From Jannaschia sp. M317 (lineage in GTDB: Bacteria; Pseudomonadota; Alphaproteobacteria; Rhodobacterales; Rhodobacteraceae), in contig NZ_CP081155.1 of the NCBI RefSeq assembly GCF_025141175.1, positions 959,001 to 1,023,000 of the forward strand: a stretch of DNA of 64,000 nucleotides, written 5' to 3'. The translations under genes and the position numbers were made by a program. Of the stretch, positions 17,614 through 25,857 are shown one piece after another (within the stretch, counting starts at the first letter, position 1; every line of letters starts with the position of its first letter). The notes beneath the pieces are model-generated. The model was given only the letters and a program-made list of their open reading frames with translations. It ran no database searches and was not told where the DNA came from.

Positions 17614-18243
17614 GTGATCCACTATATTTATTCCACCGACTTCGACCGCCATGGCGATCTTGTGGCAGGCATGTTCCGCGACCGCACCGCGCAGTTTCGC
17701 GACCGCATGCATTGGGACGTCACCGTTGATGCGCTGGGCTGGGAAACGGATGCCTATGACGCGCTAGATCCACTTTATGTCATCGCCGCAGACGGGCAGG
17801 GCCGTCATATGGGATCGATGCGGTTTCTGCCCACGACCGGCCCGACCATGTTGGGCGAGGTTTTTCCCCATCTGACCGGGGGCGGGTCGATCCGGTCCCC
17901 GCGGGTTTGGGAATGCACCCGTTTCTGCCTGTCGCCCAAGGCCGGCAGCGGTGTCGCGCGGCAGCTTCTGCTTGCAGCGAGCGAGCTGGGCCTGGGGCTG
18001 GGCCTGACCCATTCGGTCGGCGTTTTTGATGCGCCCATGACCCGCGTCTATCGCCGTCTCGGCTGGCAGCCGGAGGTTCTGGGCACCCGCGATGGCATCT
18101 CTGCCGGGGTCTGGACCTTCTCCGAGGCGGTCCACGATCGTCTGCTCGGCCTTGTTGGCATTCACCCCAGCCAGTCGCGAAACGACTTCGAGAGGACATT
18201 CGCCAGCCTTCTGCACGCAGAGCCCCTTTCCGTCCGGGCCTGA
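17614..18243 (+). CDS. luxI: acyl-homoserine-lactone synthase
   Basis: It makes an AHL signal from S-adenosylmethionine and an acyl carrier. The 209-residue protein keeps the invariant LuxI positions: Arg24, Phe28, Trp34, Asp46, Asp49, Arg70, Phe84, Glu100 and Arg103. The start is GTG at 17614, with AAAAGGG seven bases upstream inside a hairpin. It follows luxR in the same direction, and the helicase gene starts 17 bases after its stop. A TTAACC half-site (17560-17565) lies in the luxR-luxI gap. Confidence 0.94.
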   Translation: MIHYIYSTDFDRHGDLVAGMFRDRTAQFRDRMHWDVTVDALGWETDAYDALDPLYVIAADGQGRHMGSMRFLPTTGPTMLGEVFPHLTGGGSIRSPRVWECTRFCLSPKAGSGVARQLLLAASELGLGLGLTHSVGVFDAPMTRVYRRLGWQPEVLGTRDGISAGVWTFSEAVHDRLLGLVGIHPSQSRNDFERTFASLLHAEPLSVRA

Positions 18244-18260
18244 GGCGATATGAAAGGGCG

Positions 18261-19784
18261 ATGACAACGCCCACGCTCTCCCCCGATCAGGCAGACGCCT
18301 GGGACCGCATCGCCGAGGTGCTGACCGACTCCGCCGTGCATCTGTCCGACGGCTACGCCACCGCCCGCGAGGATGACGACAGCCGCGTGCTGGCCGTCAC
18401 GGGCAAGGCGGGCTCGGGCAAGACCCTGTTGCTGGCAGAGCTGGTAAAGGCCGCACGCGGCGCCGGGCTGGACCTGGTGTCGGGCGACTATGAACGCAAG
18501 GGCAAGGACCGGCGGTCGCTGGCGGTGTTGGCCCCGACCAACAAGGCGGCCAGTGTCTTGCGCACGCGCGGGGTGCCTGCCACGACGATCCACCGGATCC
18601 TCTATACCCCCGTCTACGATCCGGAATATGAGCGTATCGCGGAATGGCTGGCGGGCGACGCCGACCGCCCCGAAACCGAGGCCCTGACCGACGAGATGCT
18701 GGACCGCGCCAAGCGGGTCTACGACGAGACGGGATCGGTTCCCGGCGCGCTGGCGGCGGCGGGGCTGCGCGGGTCGGACTTCATCACCGGATGGAAGCGA
18801 CGGGAGAACCCGCTGGACGTGGGCTTTGTCGACGAATCCTCCATGCTCGACGACCGCCAGTTCGAGGACCTGAAAGAGATCTTCCCGACCCTCGTCCTGT
18901 TCGGAGATCCGGCGCAGCTGGCCCCGGTGAACCAATCGGGCCGCATGGTGTTCGACCGTTTTCAAGGCGACGACCACCTGCATCTGGACCGCGTCCACCG
19001 CCAGGAGGCGGACAGCCCGATCCTGGACCTGGCCCATGCGCTTGGCGACCCGGAGCTGGGCTTTTACGAGTTCGAACAGATGGTCGAGGCCGCCGCCGCC
19101 CGCGACGACCGCGTCGTCGTGGCGGGCCGGGTCGACAGCGATCTGATGGCGCGGTCGCCCGTGCTGGTCTGGCGCAACGCCACCCGTATCCGCCTGATCC
19201 GCGCCTTCCGGCAGGCACATGGGGCCGACGACACGCATCTGCTGCCGGGCGAGCCCTTGATCTGCGACGGGCTGGAGCTGCCTCTCAAGCACCGCAAGCG
19301 GCGTATCGACCTGGAGGCGCGGGGCCTGATCAAGGGGGCGCAGGTCGTCTATCTGGGGCCAGGCCGCAAGCCGGGGTTCAGCAAGCTGCACGTCGTTGGC
19401 GCGCCGGAGCCGGAAATTTCCGTCAGCTCTATCGTCAAGATCGAGCATCCCGACGAGGAAGAGCCGTTCCTGCCCTTCGCCGCTCACATGGGGGCTGCGT
19501 TTCTGCACGGGGCGGCGGTTACCACGCACAAGGCGCAGGGGTCGCAATGGGACGTGGTGCAGGTCTTTGCCCCCGATCTCTATGCCGCGTCCCGCGCCGG
19601 TCGGATGGAGGCGGGGCAGGCCCTGTGGAAACGCCTGGCCTATGTGGCGATCACCCGCGCGGCCACCCGGCTTGTCTGGGTGAAACGCTATGCCCTGGCG
19701 ATGCCCAAGGCCCCGCTGGACACCGCCGACCTGAAGGTCGATCCTGCGCCCCTGGCATTGACCGCAGAGGAGGCCCCGCAATGA
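18261..19784 (+). CDS. superfamily 1 DNA helicase (RecD/Dda-like)
   Basis: A 507-residue ATPase with Walker A GKAGSGKT at residues 48-55, a second motif 'APTNKAASVLR' near 89, a Walker B-type Val-Asp-Glu-Ser-Ser-Met near 190, 'GDPAQLAPV' near 214, and a C-terminal UvrD_C_2-type 'TTHKAQGSQWDVV' block plus 'YVAITRA'. This order is that of single-chain 5'-3' helicases related to RecD2 and phage Dda. It lacks the long N-terminal OB/HhH region of RecD2. It lies 17 bases after luxI and its stop overlaps the next gene by four bases, so it belongs to the same transcription unit. Its job is probably repair or replication restart, and any link to quorum sensing is speculative. Confidence 0.85.
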   Translation: MTTPTLSPDQADAWDRIAEVLTDSAVHLSDGYATAREDDDSRVLAVTGKAGSGKTLLLAELVKAARGAGLDLVSGDYERKGKDRRSLAVLAPTNKAASVLRTRGVPATTIHRILYTPVYDPEYERIAEWLAGDADRPETEALTDEMLDRAKRVYDETGSVPGALAAAGLRGSDFITGWKRRENPLDVGFVDESSMLDDRQFEDLKEIFPTLVLFGDPAQLAPVNQSGRMVFDRFQGDDHLHLDRVHRQEADSPILDLAHALGDPELGFYEFEQMVEAAAARDDRVVVAGRVDSDLMARSPVLVWRNATRIRLIRAFRQAHGADDTHLLPGEPLICDGLELPLKHRKRRIDLEARGLIKGAQVVYLGPGRKPGFSKLHVVGAPEPEISVSSIVKIEHPDEEEPFLPFAAHMGAAFLHGAAVTTHKAQGSQWDVVQVFAPDLYAASRAGRMEAGQALWKRLAYVAITRAATRLVWVKRYALAMPKAPLDTADLKVDPAPLALTAEEAPQ

Positions 19785-20503
19785 AGACGATCCTGATCAC
19801 CGGTGCGTCCTCGGGCATCGGGGCAGCAACTGCGCGGCTGTTCCTGACCCAGGGCTGGACCGTGGGCCTGATGGCGCGGCGCGCAGATGCGTTGCGCGCG
19901 GTTGCGGGCGATCACCCGAACGCCCATGTCCTGCCGGGCGATGTGACGGACCCGGCCGCCGCCGAAGCCGTCGTGTCCGATTTCGCAGGCCGCGCTGGTC
20001 GGTTGGACGTCTTGTTCAACAACGCGGGCCTGTTCGTGCCCGCCGCTGCCATCGACGAGACGGCGGTGGACGACTGGCACCGTGCCGTGGCCGTCAACCT
20101 GACCGGGATGTTCCTGATGGCGCGCGCCGCCTTTGGCGTGATGCGGGCGCAAGGGGGCGGGCGGATCGTCAACAACGGCTCGATCAGCGCGCATGTCCCC
20201 CGCGAAGGGGCGGTGACCTATACGGTCACGAAACACGCGGTGACCGGGCTGACCCGGCAACTGGCGCTGGACGGTCGGGACCTGAACATCGCCTGCGGAC
20301 AGATCGACATCGGCAACGCCAAGACCCCGATGCTGGAGGCGCTGGACGCAGCCCAGCGGGACGCAGGCGGTGACGGTGTGCCGATGATGGCGGTGGAGGA
20401 TGCGGCCAAGGCGGTGCTGCACATGGCATCCCTGCCCGAGGGAACGAACGTGCTGACCATGACGATCATGGCTAACGGCATGCCCTACGTCGGTCGCGGC
20501 TAG
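19781..20503 (+). CDS. short-chain dehydrogenase/reductase
   Basis: A 240-residue Rossmann-fold oxidoreductase. It has the NAD(P) motif TGASSGIG (residues 7-14), Asn-Asn-Ala-Gly near 81, the catalytic Ser region (NNGSISAH near 132) and Tyr-X3-Lys (YTVTK near 147). The C-terminus 'NVLTMTIMANGMPYVGRG' resembles a subgroup of SDRs common in proteobacteria. The substrate is unknown. AGAGGAGG lies nine bases before the ATG, and the start overlaps the helicase stop (ATGA). It is the last gene of the luxR-luxI-helicase unit before the convergent desaturase. Confidence 0.85.
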   Translation: MKTILITGASSGIGAATARLFLTQGWTVGLMARRADALRAVAGDHPNAHVLPGDVTDPAAAEAVVSDFAGRAGRLDVLFNNAGLFVPAAAIDETAVDDWHRAVAVNLTGMFLMARAAFGVMRAQGGGRIVNNGSISAHVPREGAVTYTVTKHAVTGLTRQLALDGRDLNIACGQIDIGNAKTPMLEALDAAQRDAGGDGVPMMAVEDAAKAVLHMASLPEGTNVLTMTIMANGMPYVGRG

Positions 20504-20536
20504 GGCCGGCACGTCCGGGCGGGGGCACCCGGCCCG
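20504..20536. terminator. possible bidirectional terminator between SDR and desaturase genes
   Basis: GGGCCGG (20504-20510) pairs with CCGGCCC (20530-20536) around an inner CCGGG/CCCGG hairpin. It lies between two convergent genes immediately after the SDR stop. There is no T-run, so the assignment is weak. Confidence 0.35.
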
Positions 20537-20547
20537 GAACAGACCCC

Positions 20548-21579
20548 TCAGGTGACGGCGCGCGCCTCGGCGAAGGACAGCAGGCGTTTGCTTTTCTCGT
20601 CCCACAGGTGCAGCCGCGCGTTCACCAGGCTTTCGCGGATGGTCATGCGGTTGCCCTCGTCCAATGCAGCGTGGTCCCGCAGGACCTCGGGCAGGCGGTA
20701 AAAGGGGATACGGCTGTAAAGGTGGTGGACGTGGTGGATGCCGATATTCGCGCTCATCCACTGCAGGACCTTGGGCATCACGTAGTGCGACGACCCATGA
20801 AGCGCGGATTCGTGCAGATCCCAATCGGCGCCATCTTCCCAGTTCGTGGCCTCGAACTGGTGCTGCACATAGAACAGCCAGACCCCGGCCGTCGCCGCCA
20901 GCAAGGTGGAGGGCAGGAAGATCAAAAGGATCGGGGCGGCGCCGCCAAAATAGAAGATCACACCCAGAACGGTCAGAATAGCCGCGTTGGTGTACATCGC
21001 ACTGGCCCAATACCGCAGGTGCCCAGTCAGGCCCAGCGGCACCCGATTTGCCACAAAGAACTGCCAACCCGGTCCCAGACCGAACAGCACGATGGGGTTG
21101 CGATACAGGCGATAGCGAAACCGGCCCATCACGGTCAGCGCGCGATATTCGGCCACGGTCAGCGTGGTGATGTCGCCCAGGCCACGGAGGTCCAGGTTGC
21201 CCGCCGCACTGTGATGGATCGAATGTGCCCGCCGCCAGACGTCATAGGGCGTCAGCGTCAGCACGCCCAAGGCGCGGCCCAGCCAATCGCTGAGCGAACG
21301 GTTGTTGTAGAACGCCCCATGCCCGCAATCGTGTTGGATCGCGAAAAGCCGCAGCAGAAAACCCGCATTCACCAAGGATATCGCAAAGGCCAGCCAGCCG
21401 CTGACCGACAACGCCAGCCAAGCCAGAACCCATAGCGCGAGGAACGGGCCGAGGGTCACGGCCAGCTCGAACGTGCTGCGCCAAACGCTTGGGTTGCGGT
21501 AACCGGCCAGGATCTTGATCCAGTCGCGGGCGCGGGGGGTGTCGGCATCGGTACGACGGTCGGTGTGAGTGTCGGCCAT
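20548..21579 (-). CDS. membrane fatty acid desaturase
   Basis: A 343-residue di-iron desaturase with the three histidine boxes His-Asp-Cys-Gly-His-Gly (near 88), His-Ser-Ile-His-His (near 124) and His-His-Val-His-His (near 285), separated by paired membrane helices. It belongs to the acyl-lipid desaturase family (delta-12/omega-6-like by box pattern), so membrane fluidity is the likely role; the regiospecificity is not readable. The start at 21579 has AGCAGG upstream and excludes a Cys/Arg-rich upstream extension. It is a single gene, convergent with the SDR. Confidence 0.88.
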   Translation of the reverse strand: MADTHTDRRTDADTPRARDWIKILAGYRNPSVWRSTFELAVTLGPFLALWVLAWLALSVSGWLAFAISLVNAGFLLRLFAIQHDCGHGAFYNNRSLSDWLGRALGVLTLTPYDVWRRAHSIHHSAAGNLDLRGLGDITTLTVAEYRALTVMGRFRYRLYRNPIVLFGLGPGWQFFVANRVPLGLTGHLRYWASAMYTNAAILTVLGVIFYFGGAAPILLIFLPSTLLAATAGVWLFYVQHQFEATNWEDGADWDLHESALHGSSHYVMPKVLQWMSANIGIHHVHHLYSRIPFYRLPEVLRDHAALDEGNRMTIRESLVNARLHLWDEKSKRLLSFAEARAVT

Positions 21580-21647
21580 GGACCTGCTTTTCTCGTGGTT
21601 TCGCGCCTTGTAGCGGGTTTGGCGCGTATCGCAACGCCCAAGGGCCG

Positions 21648-22412
21648 TCAGGGCAGAACGTACCGGAAGAACGCAGAGGCCAGCCACCCCGCCGAAATCG
21701 CGATGAACAGCGACAGCAACCCGTAGATCAGCGGCTGTTCATGGGCGAGGTTATAGATCAACCGCTCCATCCCGACCTTCTGAACGAAGATCGACGTCCC
21801 GTAGCTGTCGATCACCTGACCGTCGCGGGTCAGGAAGATACGGGTGTTGTAATTACCCTCGGTCAGATCGGCCGGCAGGGCGATCTTGGTCGAGAACAGC
21901 GTTGCATCGCGGATCTCCACCGTCGATTCCGCCAACGTGTATTGCGCCGCGGCCTCGCGGACCCGGACCAGTGCCTCCAGGAAGTCGGGGGCATCGGCGG
22001 CCGTTTCCGGGGCATCTTCGGCGCTGATCTTCTGGCGGGTGGACACCTTCCACAGGTCGTCCATCTCCGGCGTCAACGCGCGGTCCAGCGGGATGGAACT
22101 GGCGATGGCGTAAAAGCTGGGCGCACGGTCCACCTCTACGCCTTCGACGTTGACCCAGATGCCCAGGCGGCGTTCCTTCCGGCGGACGGTGACGGCTTCG
22201 TCCGGGCCCGCGATCGTGATGATGACCGCGATGGGCGATCCGGCAGGCACGGGTTCATCGCGCTTGATGGCCCCGAACACCAGGATTTCAGAGCCGTCGA
22301 ACGACGTCGAGATCGCCACGCGGTCCTGGCTCAGGTCGGCGACGACCTCTTCTGCCGCGACGGGCAGGGCGGCCAGCACGACCGCGACAAGGCTCAGCAG
22401 GAAGGACCGCAT
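21648..22412 (-). CDS. TIGR02186-family membrane protein, partner of TSUP transporter
   Basis: A 254-residue protein with a signal peptide (cleavage near Val-Ala-Ala-Glu at about 18-21), a large periplasmic beta-rich region (about 22-220), and one C-terminal membrane helix (about 226-250). The pattern matches the TIGR02186 family, which is typically encoded next to TauE/SafE-like permeases. A role as a periplasmic partner of the transporter is inferred from that association only. Its ATG overlaps the stop of the permease gene by one base (TGATG on the minus strand), which implies coupled translation and perhaps fixed stoichiometry. Confidence 0.82.
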   Translation of the reverse strand: MRSFLLSLVAVVLAALPVAAEEVVADLSQDRVAISTSFDGSEILVFGAIKRDEPVPAGSPIAVIITIAGPDEAVTVRRKERRLGIWVNVEGVEVDRAPSFYAIASSIPLDRALTPEMDDLWKVSTRQKISAEDAPETAADAPDFLEALVRVREAAAQYTLAESTVEIRDATLFSTKIALPADLTEGNYNTRIFLTRDGQVIDSYGTSIFVQKVGMERLIYNLAHEQPLIYGLLSLFIAISAGWLASAFFRYVLP

Positions 22413-23335
22413 CAGTGATCCCCCTCTGCGCCGACAGAGAACAGCTCTGATGGTTCGATGAGCAGGTCCAGCGCCAGCTTGGCGCAGACGATCAGAACCA
22501 TGGCCGCCAGCAGGACGCGCAACTGCTCGGCCTTCAGCTTTGTCCCGATGCGGGTGCCGACCTGTGCACCAATCACACCCCCGACCAGCAGCAGAACCGC
22601 CAGCACCATGTCCACGGTGTAGTTCGTCGTCGCATGCAGCAGGGTCGCGAACCCGGTGACAAAGATGATCTGGAACAGCGAGGTGCCGACCACGACCTTG
22701 GTGGGCATGCCCAGCAGATAGATCATCGCGGGAACCATGATGAACCCACCGCCGACACCCATGATTGCGGCCAGGACGCCCACGAACAAACCGACCAGAA
22801 GCGGCGGAATGACCGAGATATACAGTCCCGAAGTCCGGAATTTCATCTTGAAGGGCAGCGCATGGATCCAGCCGCGCTGCCGCCGCACCGTCTTGGGCGC
22901 GGGGCCTTTGGCGCGGGACTTGCGGATGGCATTCAGGCTTTCGATGAACATCAGCCCGCCGATGATCCCCAGGAACACGACATAGCAAAGCTTGACCAGC
23001 AGATCGACCTGACCCAACGCCTTGAGCGCGGCAAAGACCTGCACACCCAGGCCCGCACCGACCAGACCGCCTATGAGCAGGACAAACCCCATCCTGAGGT
23101 CCACCGACTTGCGCCTGAAATGCGCCAGAACGCCGGAAAAGCTGGAGGCGACGATGATGTTCGCTTCGGTCGCGACCGCGACGGCGGGCGGGATGCCGAT
23201 CATGAACAGAAGCGGCGTCATCAGAAAGCCGCCTCCGACACCGAACATGCCCGACAAGATGCCGACCATGCCGCCCAGCCCCACGAGGAGGAAGGCGTTG
23301 ACCGAAACTTCGGCAATGGGAAGATAGATTTGCAC
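22412..23335 (-). CDS. TauE/SafE (TSUP) family anion permease
   Basis: A 307-residue polytopic protein of the TSUP family, which exports sulfite or sulfonates in characterised cases. It has the two internal repeats typical of the fold, each opening with a Gly-rich helix: GILSGMFGVGGGFLMTPLL near 25-43 and VLAAIMGVGGGFIMVPAMI near 190-208. About eight helices are evident. A cytoplasmic loop of some 30 residues rich in Arg/Lys (about 135-165) separates the halves. The substrate is not visible from sequence. It is the first gene of a two-gene unit with the TIGR02186 gene. Confidence 0.88.
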   Translation of the reverse strand: MQIYLPIAEVSVNAFLLVGLGGMVGILSGMFGVGGGFLMTPLLFMIGIPPAVAVATEANIIVASSFSGVLAHFRRKSVDLRMGFVLLIGGLVGAGLGVQVFAALKALGQVDLLVKLCYVVFLGIIGGLMFIESLNAIRKSRAKGPAPKTVRRQRGWIHALPFKMKFRTSGLYISVIPPLLVGLFVGVLAAIMGVGGGFIMVPAMIYLLGMPTKVVVGTSLFQIIFVTGFATLLHATTNYTVDMVLAVLLLVGGVIGAQVGTRIGTKLKAEQLRVLLAAMVLIVCAKLALDLLIEPSELFSVGAEGDH

Positions 23336-23478
23336 GGGCTGCCCTCTCGGAGGATGCCCTGCAATAGTCCCAACCGCCCGCCAATTTCAAACCCCGAGCG
23401 AACACTTTTCATGCGTTCTTGGCAACAAGGAGTGATCTGGACTGACCGGGCGCGTCAAATTGGTCTTATGCCGGGGGC

Positions 23479-24273
23479 TCAGTTCAGGAAGCGGGTCAGC
23501 ACCTTCTCCAGCTTGGCTGCGCCCAGCGGGGCCATGGCCTTGGTGTGCTCGTGGCTGATCGCTTCGTCCGACAGGCCTGCGGCCATGTTGGTGATCGTCG
23601 AAATCGCCGCGGCCTTCAGCCCCAGAAACCGCGCCAGGATCACCTCCGGGACGGTCGACATGCCGACCGCATCGGCCCCCAGGGTACGGATCGCGCGGAT
23701 TTCGGCAGGTGTTTCGAACGACGGGCCCGAATACCAGGCGTAGACACCTTCGTGCAGATCGACATCCTCCGCCCGGGCCGCCTCGCGCAGGGCGCTGCGG
23801 ATCGCGGGGTCATGGGCGTCGCCCATCGGCACAAAACGGCGGTCCGTCGGCTCTCCGATCAGGGGGTTGAGACCCGAGAAGTTGATGTGATCCGACAGCA
23901 GCATCAGCGATCCGGTCGGCATGTCCGCCCGCAGACTGCCTGCGGCATTGGTGGCCAGCACCGCCTCTGCGCCCAGTTCGGCCAGAACCTCCAGCGGCAG
24001 GCGCATGGCGTCCGCGCGCCCGCTTTCGTAGTAATGCGACCGTCCGCCAAAGACGGCGACCCGGGTGCCGCCCAGCTGTCCCACGACCAGCTTGGGGTTA
24101 TGGCCGCTGACCCCTGCATGGGGGAAACCGGGCAGGTCGGCATAGTCGATTGCCACGCCGTCCACCTGCTCGGCCAGATGCCCCAGCCCGGAGCCCAGGA
24201 TCAGGCCATAGGCCAGTGCCTCTGCCCCCGCGCGGTCGCGGATCAGGGCGGTAAGCTCAGCGCTCTTTGACAT
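23479..24273 (-). CDS. punA: purine-nucleoside phosphorylase, trimeric type
   Basis: A 264-residue phosphorylase of the mammalian/PunA type. It has the phosphate loop Gly-Ser-Gly-Leu near 28, the GRSHYYESG block near 77-85, 'TNAAGSL' near 107, 'MSTVPEV' near 204 and 'TNMAAGLSDE' near 228 with the purine-binding Asn. It converts inosine/guanosine-type nucleosides to base and ribose 1-phosphate. It is the last gene of the nucleoside ABC importer operon and overlaps the permease gene by 17 bases, so imported purine nucleosides would be split at once. It is unrelated in sequence to the DeoD-type enzyme at 10292. Confidence 0.94.
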   Translation of the reverse strand: MSKSAELTALIRDRAGAEALAYGLILGSGLGHLAEQVDGVAIDYADLPGFPHAGVSGHNPKLVVGQLGGTRVAVFGGRSHYYESGRADAMRLPLEVLAELGAEAVLATNAAGSLRADMPTGSLMLLSDHINFSGLNPLIGEPTDRRFVPMGDAHDPAIRSALREAARAEDVDLHEGVYAWYSGPSFETPAEIRAIRTLGADAVGMSTVPEVILARFLGLKAAAISTITNMAAGLSDEAISHEHTKAMAPLGAAKLEKVLTRFLN

Positions 24274-25225
24274 AGGGCTCGCCTCCGGCGCGCGGCGGGA
24301 TCGCGCGACCGACGAAGCCCGCCAGGATCACCACCGTCAGGATATAGGGCAGGCTGTCCAACAGGGCCGAGGGGATCTGAATGCCGATCAACTGGTTCAG
24401 CATCTCACCCCGGAAGCCCAGCGCCTGCAGAAAGCCGAACAACAGGCAGGCCCCCAGTGCATACCACGGCCGCCATTTGGCAAAGATCAGCGCGGCCAGC
24501 GCGATGAACCCCCGGCCCGCCGACATTTCCTTGACGAAACCCGCCGACAGCGCCGTCGCCAGATAGGCCCCGGCGATACCGCAAAGTACGCCACAGATCA
24601 TCACTGCCGCATAACGCAGCCCCACGACCGACACGCCCGCCGTGTCCACCGCCGCGGGGTTTTCGCCCACGGCCCGCAGGCGCAGGCCGAACCGGGTGCG
24701 GGTCAGGACCCACCAGGTCGCGGGCACACACAGAAGGGCCACATAGACCAGGATCGAATGGCCCGAGATCAGCTCCGCATAGATCGGCCCCAGGAAGGGC
24801 ACGTCGCGCAGCGCCTCGGCGAAGGGCAGGGTGATTTCGCTGAACCGGCCCGCGCCTTCCAGCTGCGGGGTGCGCCCGCCCAGGCCGAACCAGGCCTCGC
24901 CCACCACGACCGTCAGGCCCGACGCCAGAAAGTTGATCGCCACGCCGGAAATCAGCTGATTGCCGCGAAAGGTGATCGAAGCGATGCCATGGAGCGCCGC
25001 CATCAGCAGCGACGCGAAGATCCCCGCCAGCAGCCCCAGCCACACGTTGCCGGTATAGGCGGCCACGGCAGCCGACAGGAAGGCGGAGGCCAGCATCTTG
25101 CCCTCCAGCCCGATGTCGAACACGCCTGCCCGTTCGCTGAACAGGCCCGCCAGACAGGCCAGCAGCAGCGGCGTGGCCAACCGAAGGGAGGAATCGAGGA
25201 TCTGGATGATTTCGAGGAAGCTCAT
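24257..25225 (-). CDS. BMP-type nucleoside ABC transporter permease (second)
   Basis: A 322-residue inner-membrane permease of the BPD_transp_2 family, with eight to ten helices and the family loop Glu-Asn-Pro-Ala-Ala-Val-Asp-Thr-Ala-Gly near 210, which contacts the ATPase. The start at 25225 overlaps the LysE-family gene stop by four bases, and its own stop lies inside the phosphorylase gene. It pairs with the larger permease at 25854-26993. Confidence 0.92.
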   Translation of the reverse strand: MSFLEIIQILDSSLRLATPLLLACLAGLFSERAGVFDIGLEGKMLASAFLSAAVAAYTGNVWLGLLAGIFASLLMAALHGIASITFRGNQLISGVAINFLASGLTVVVGEAWFGLGGRTPQLEGAGRFSEITLPFAEALRDVPFLGPIYAELISGHSILVYVALLCVPATWWVLTRTRFGLRLRAVGENPAAVDTAGVSVVGLRYAAVMICGVLCGIAGAYLATALSAGFVKEMSAGRGFIALAALIFAKWRPWYALGACLLFGFLQALGFRGEMLNQLIGIQIPSALLDSLPYILTVVILAGFVGRAIPPRAGGEPYVKER

Positions 25226-25857
25226 GTCCGCTCCGTCGCCAGTCGGTAGGCGGCATAGGTAAAGAAGGTTCCGATGGTGGCCTGCGCGGCCCGTCTGCCC
25301 CGCGCATACAGCGCGACGGCGGCGCGGGTCGAAAACGCCAGCGCATAGACCACATGACCAGCCAGAGAGATCAGGAATGAAACCCCGATCAACGTGACCA
25401 GAATGAACACCGGTGTGTCCGGCCCAGTGCCGACCGCGGCGATTGCCACCCAGAAGATCGCGGCCTTCGGGTTGGTCATCTGCACCATCAGCCCGCGCAG
25501 TCCATAGGCCCGCAGGTTGGGTGCGTCGACGGTACGGGTATTGACCTCGACCGTCTGCGCAGCGGACCGAAAGGCCCCATAGGCCAGCCACAACAGATAG
25601 GCCGCGCCCGCCAGCTTCAGCACTGTCATCGCCCCGGCCCAAAGGGTCAGGACGGCGGTGAATCCGGTCACGGCCAATACCCCCCACAGAAGGGTGCCGA
25701 CGGATACACCCGCAGCCAGCGCCAGGCCCTGCGGCCGGCCCCGTTCCATCGAGGTGCCGATGATCGCCAGGATGTTCGGTCCGGGCGAGAAAAGCCCAAG
25801 GCAAAGCATCCCCCAGGCCACCAGAAGGCCGGGCAAATGGGGGGCCAGATCGGTCAT
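25222..25857 (-). CDS. LysE/RhtB-family exporter
   Basis: A 211-residue protein with six hydrophobic helices and the family signature Pro-Gly-Pro-Asn (residues 26-29) in the first helix region followed by a Gly-rich stretch. LysE/RhtB proteins export amino acids or related small molecules. The gene sits between the two permease genes of a nucleoside importer with four-base overlaps on both sides, an unusual place for an exporter. It may export purine bases or analogues instead of amino acids, but this is inference from position only. Confidence 0.87.
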   Translation of the reverse strand: MTDLAPHLPGLLVAWGMLCLGLFSPGPNILAIIGTSMERGRPQGLALAAGVSVGTLLWGVLAVTGFTAVLTLWAGAMTVLKLAGAAYLLWLAYGAFRSAAQTVEVNTRTVDAPNLRAYGLRGLMVQMTNPKAAIFWVAIAAVGTGPDTPVFILVTLIGVSFLISLAGHVVYALAFSTRAAVALYARGRRAAQATIGTFFTYAAYRLATERT

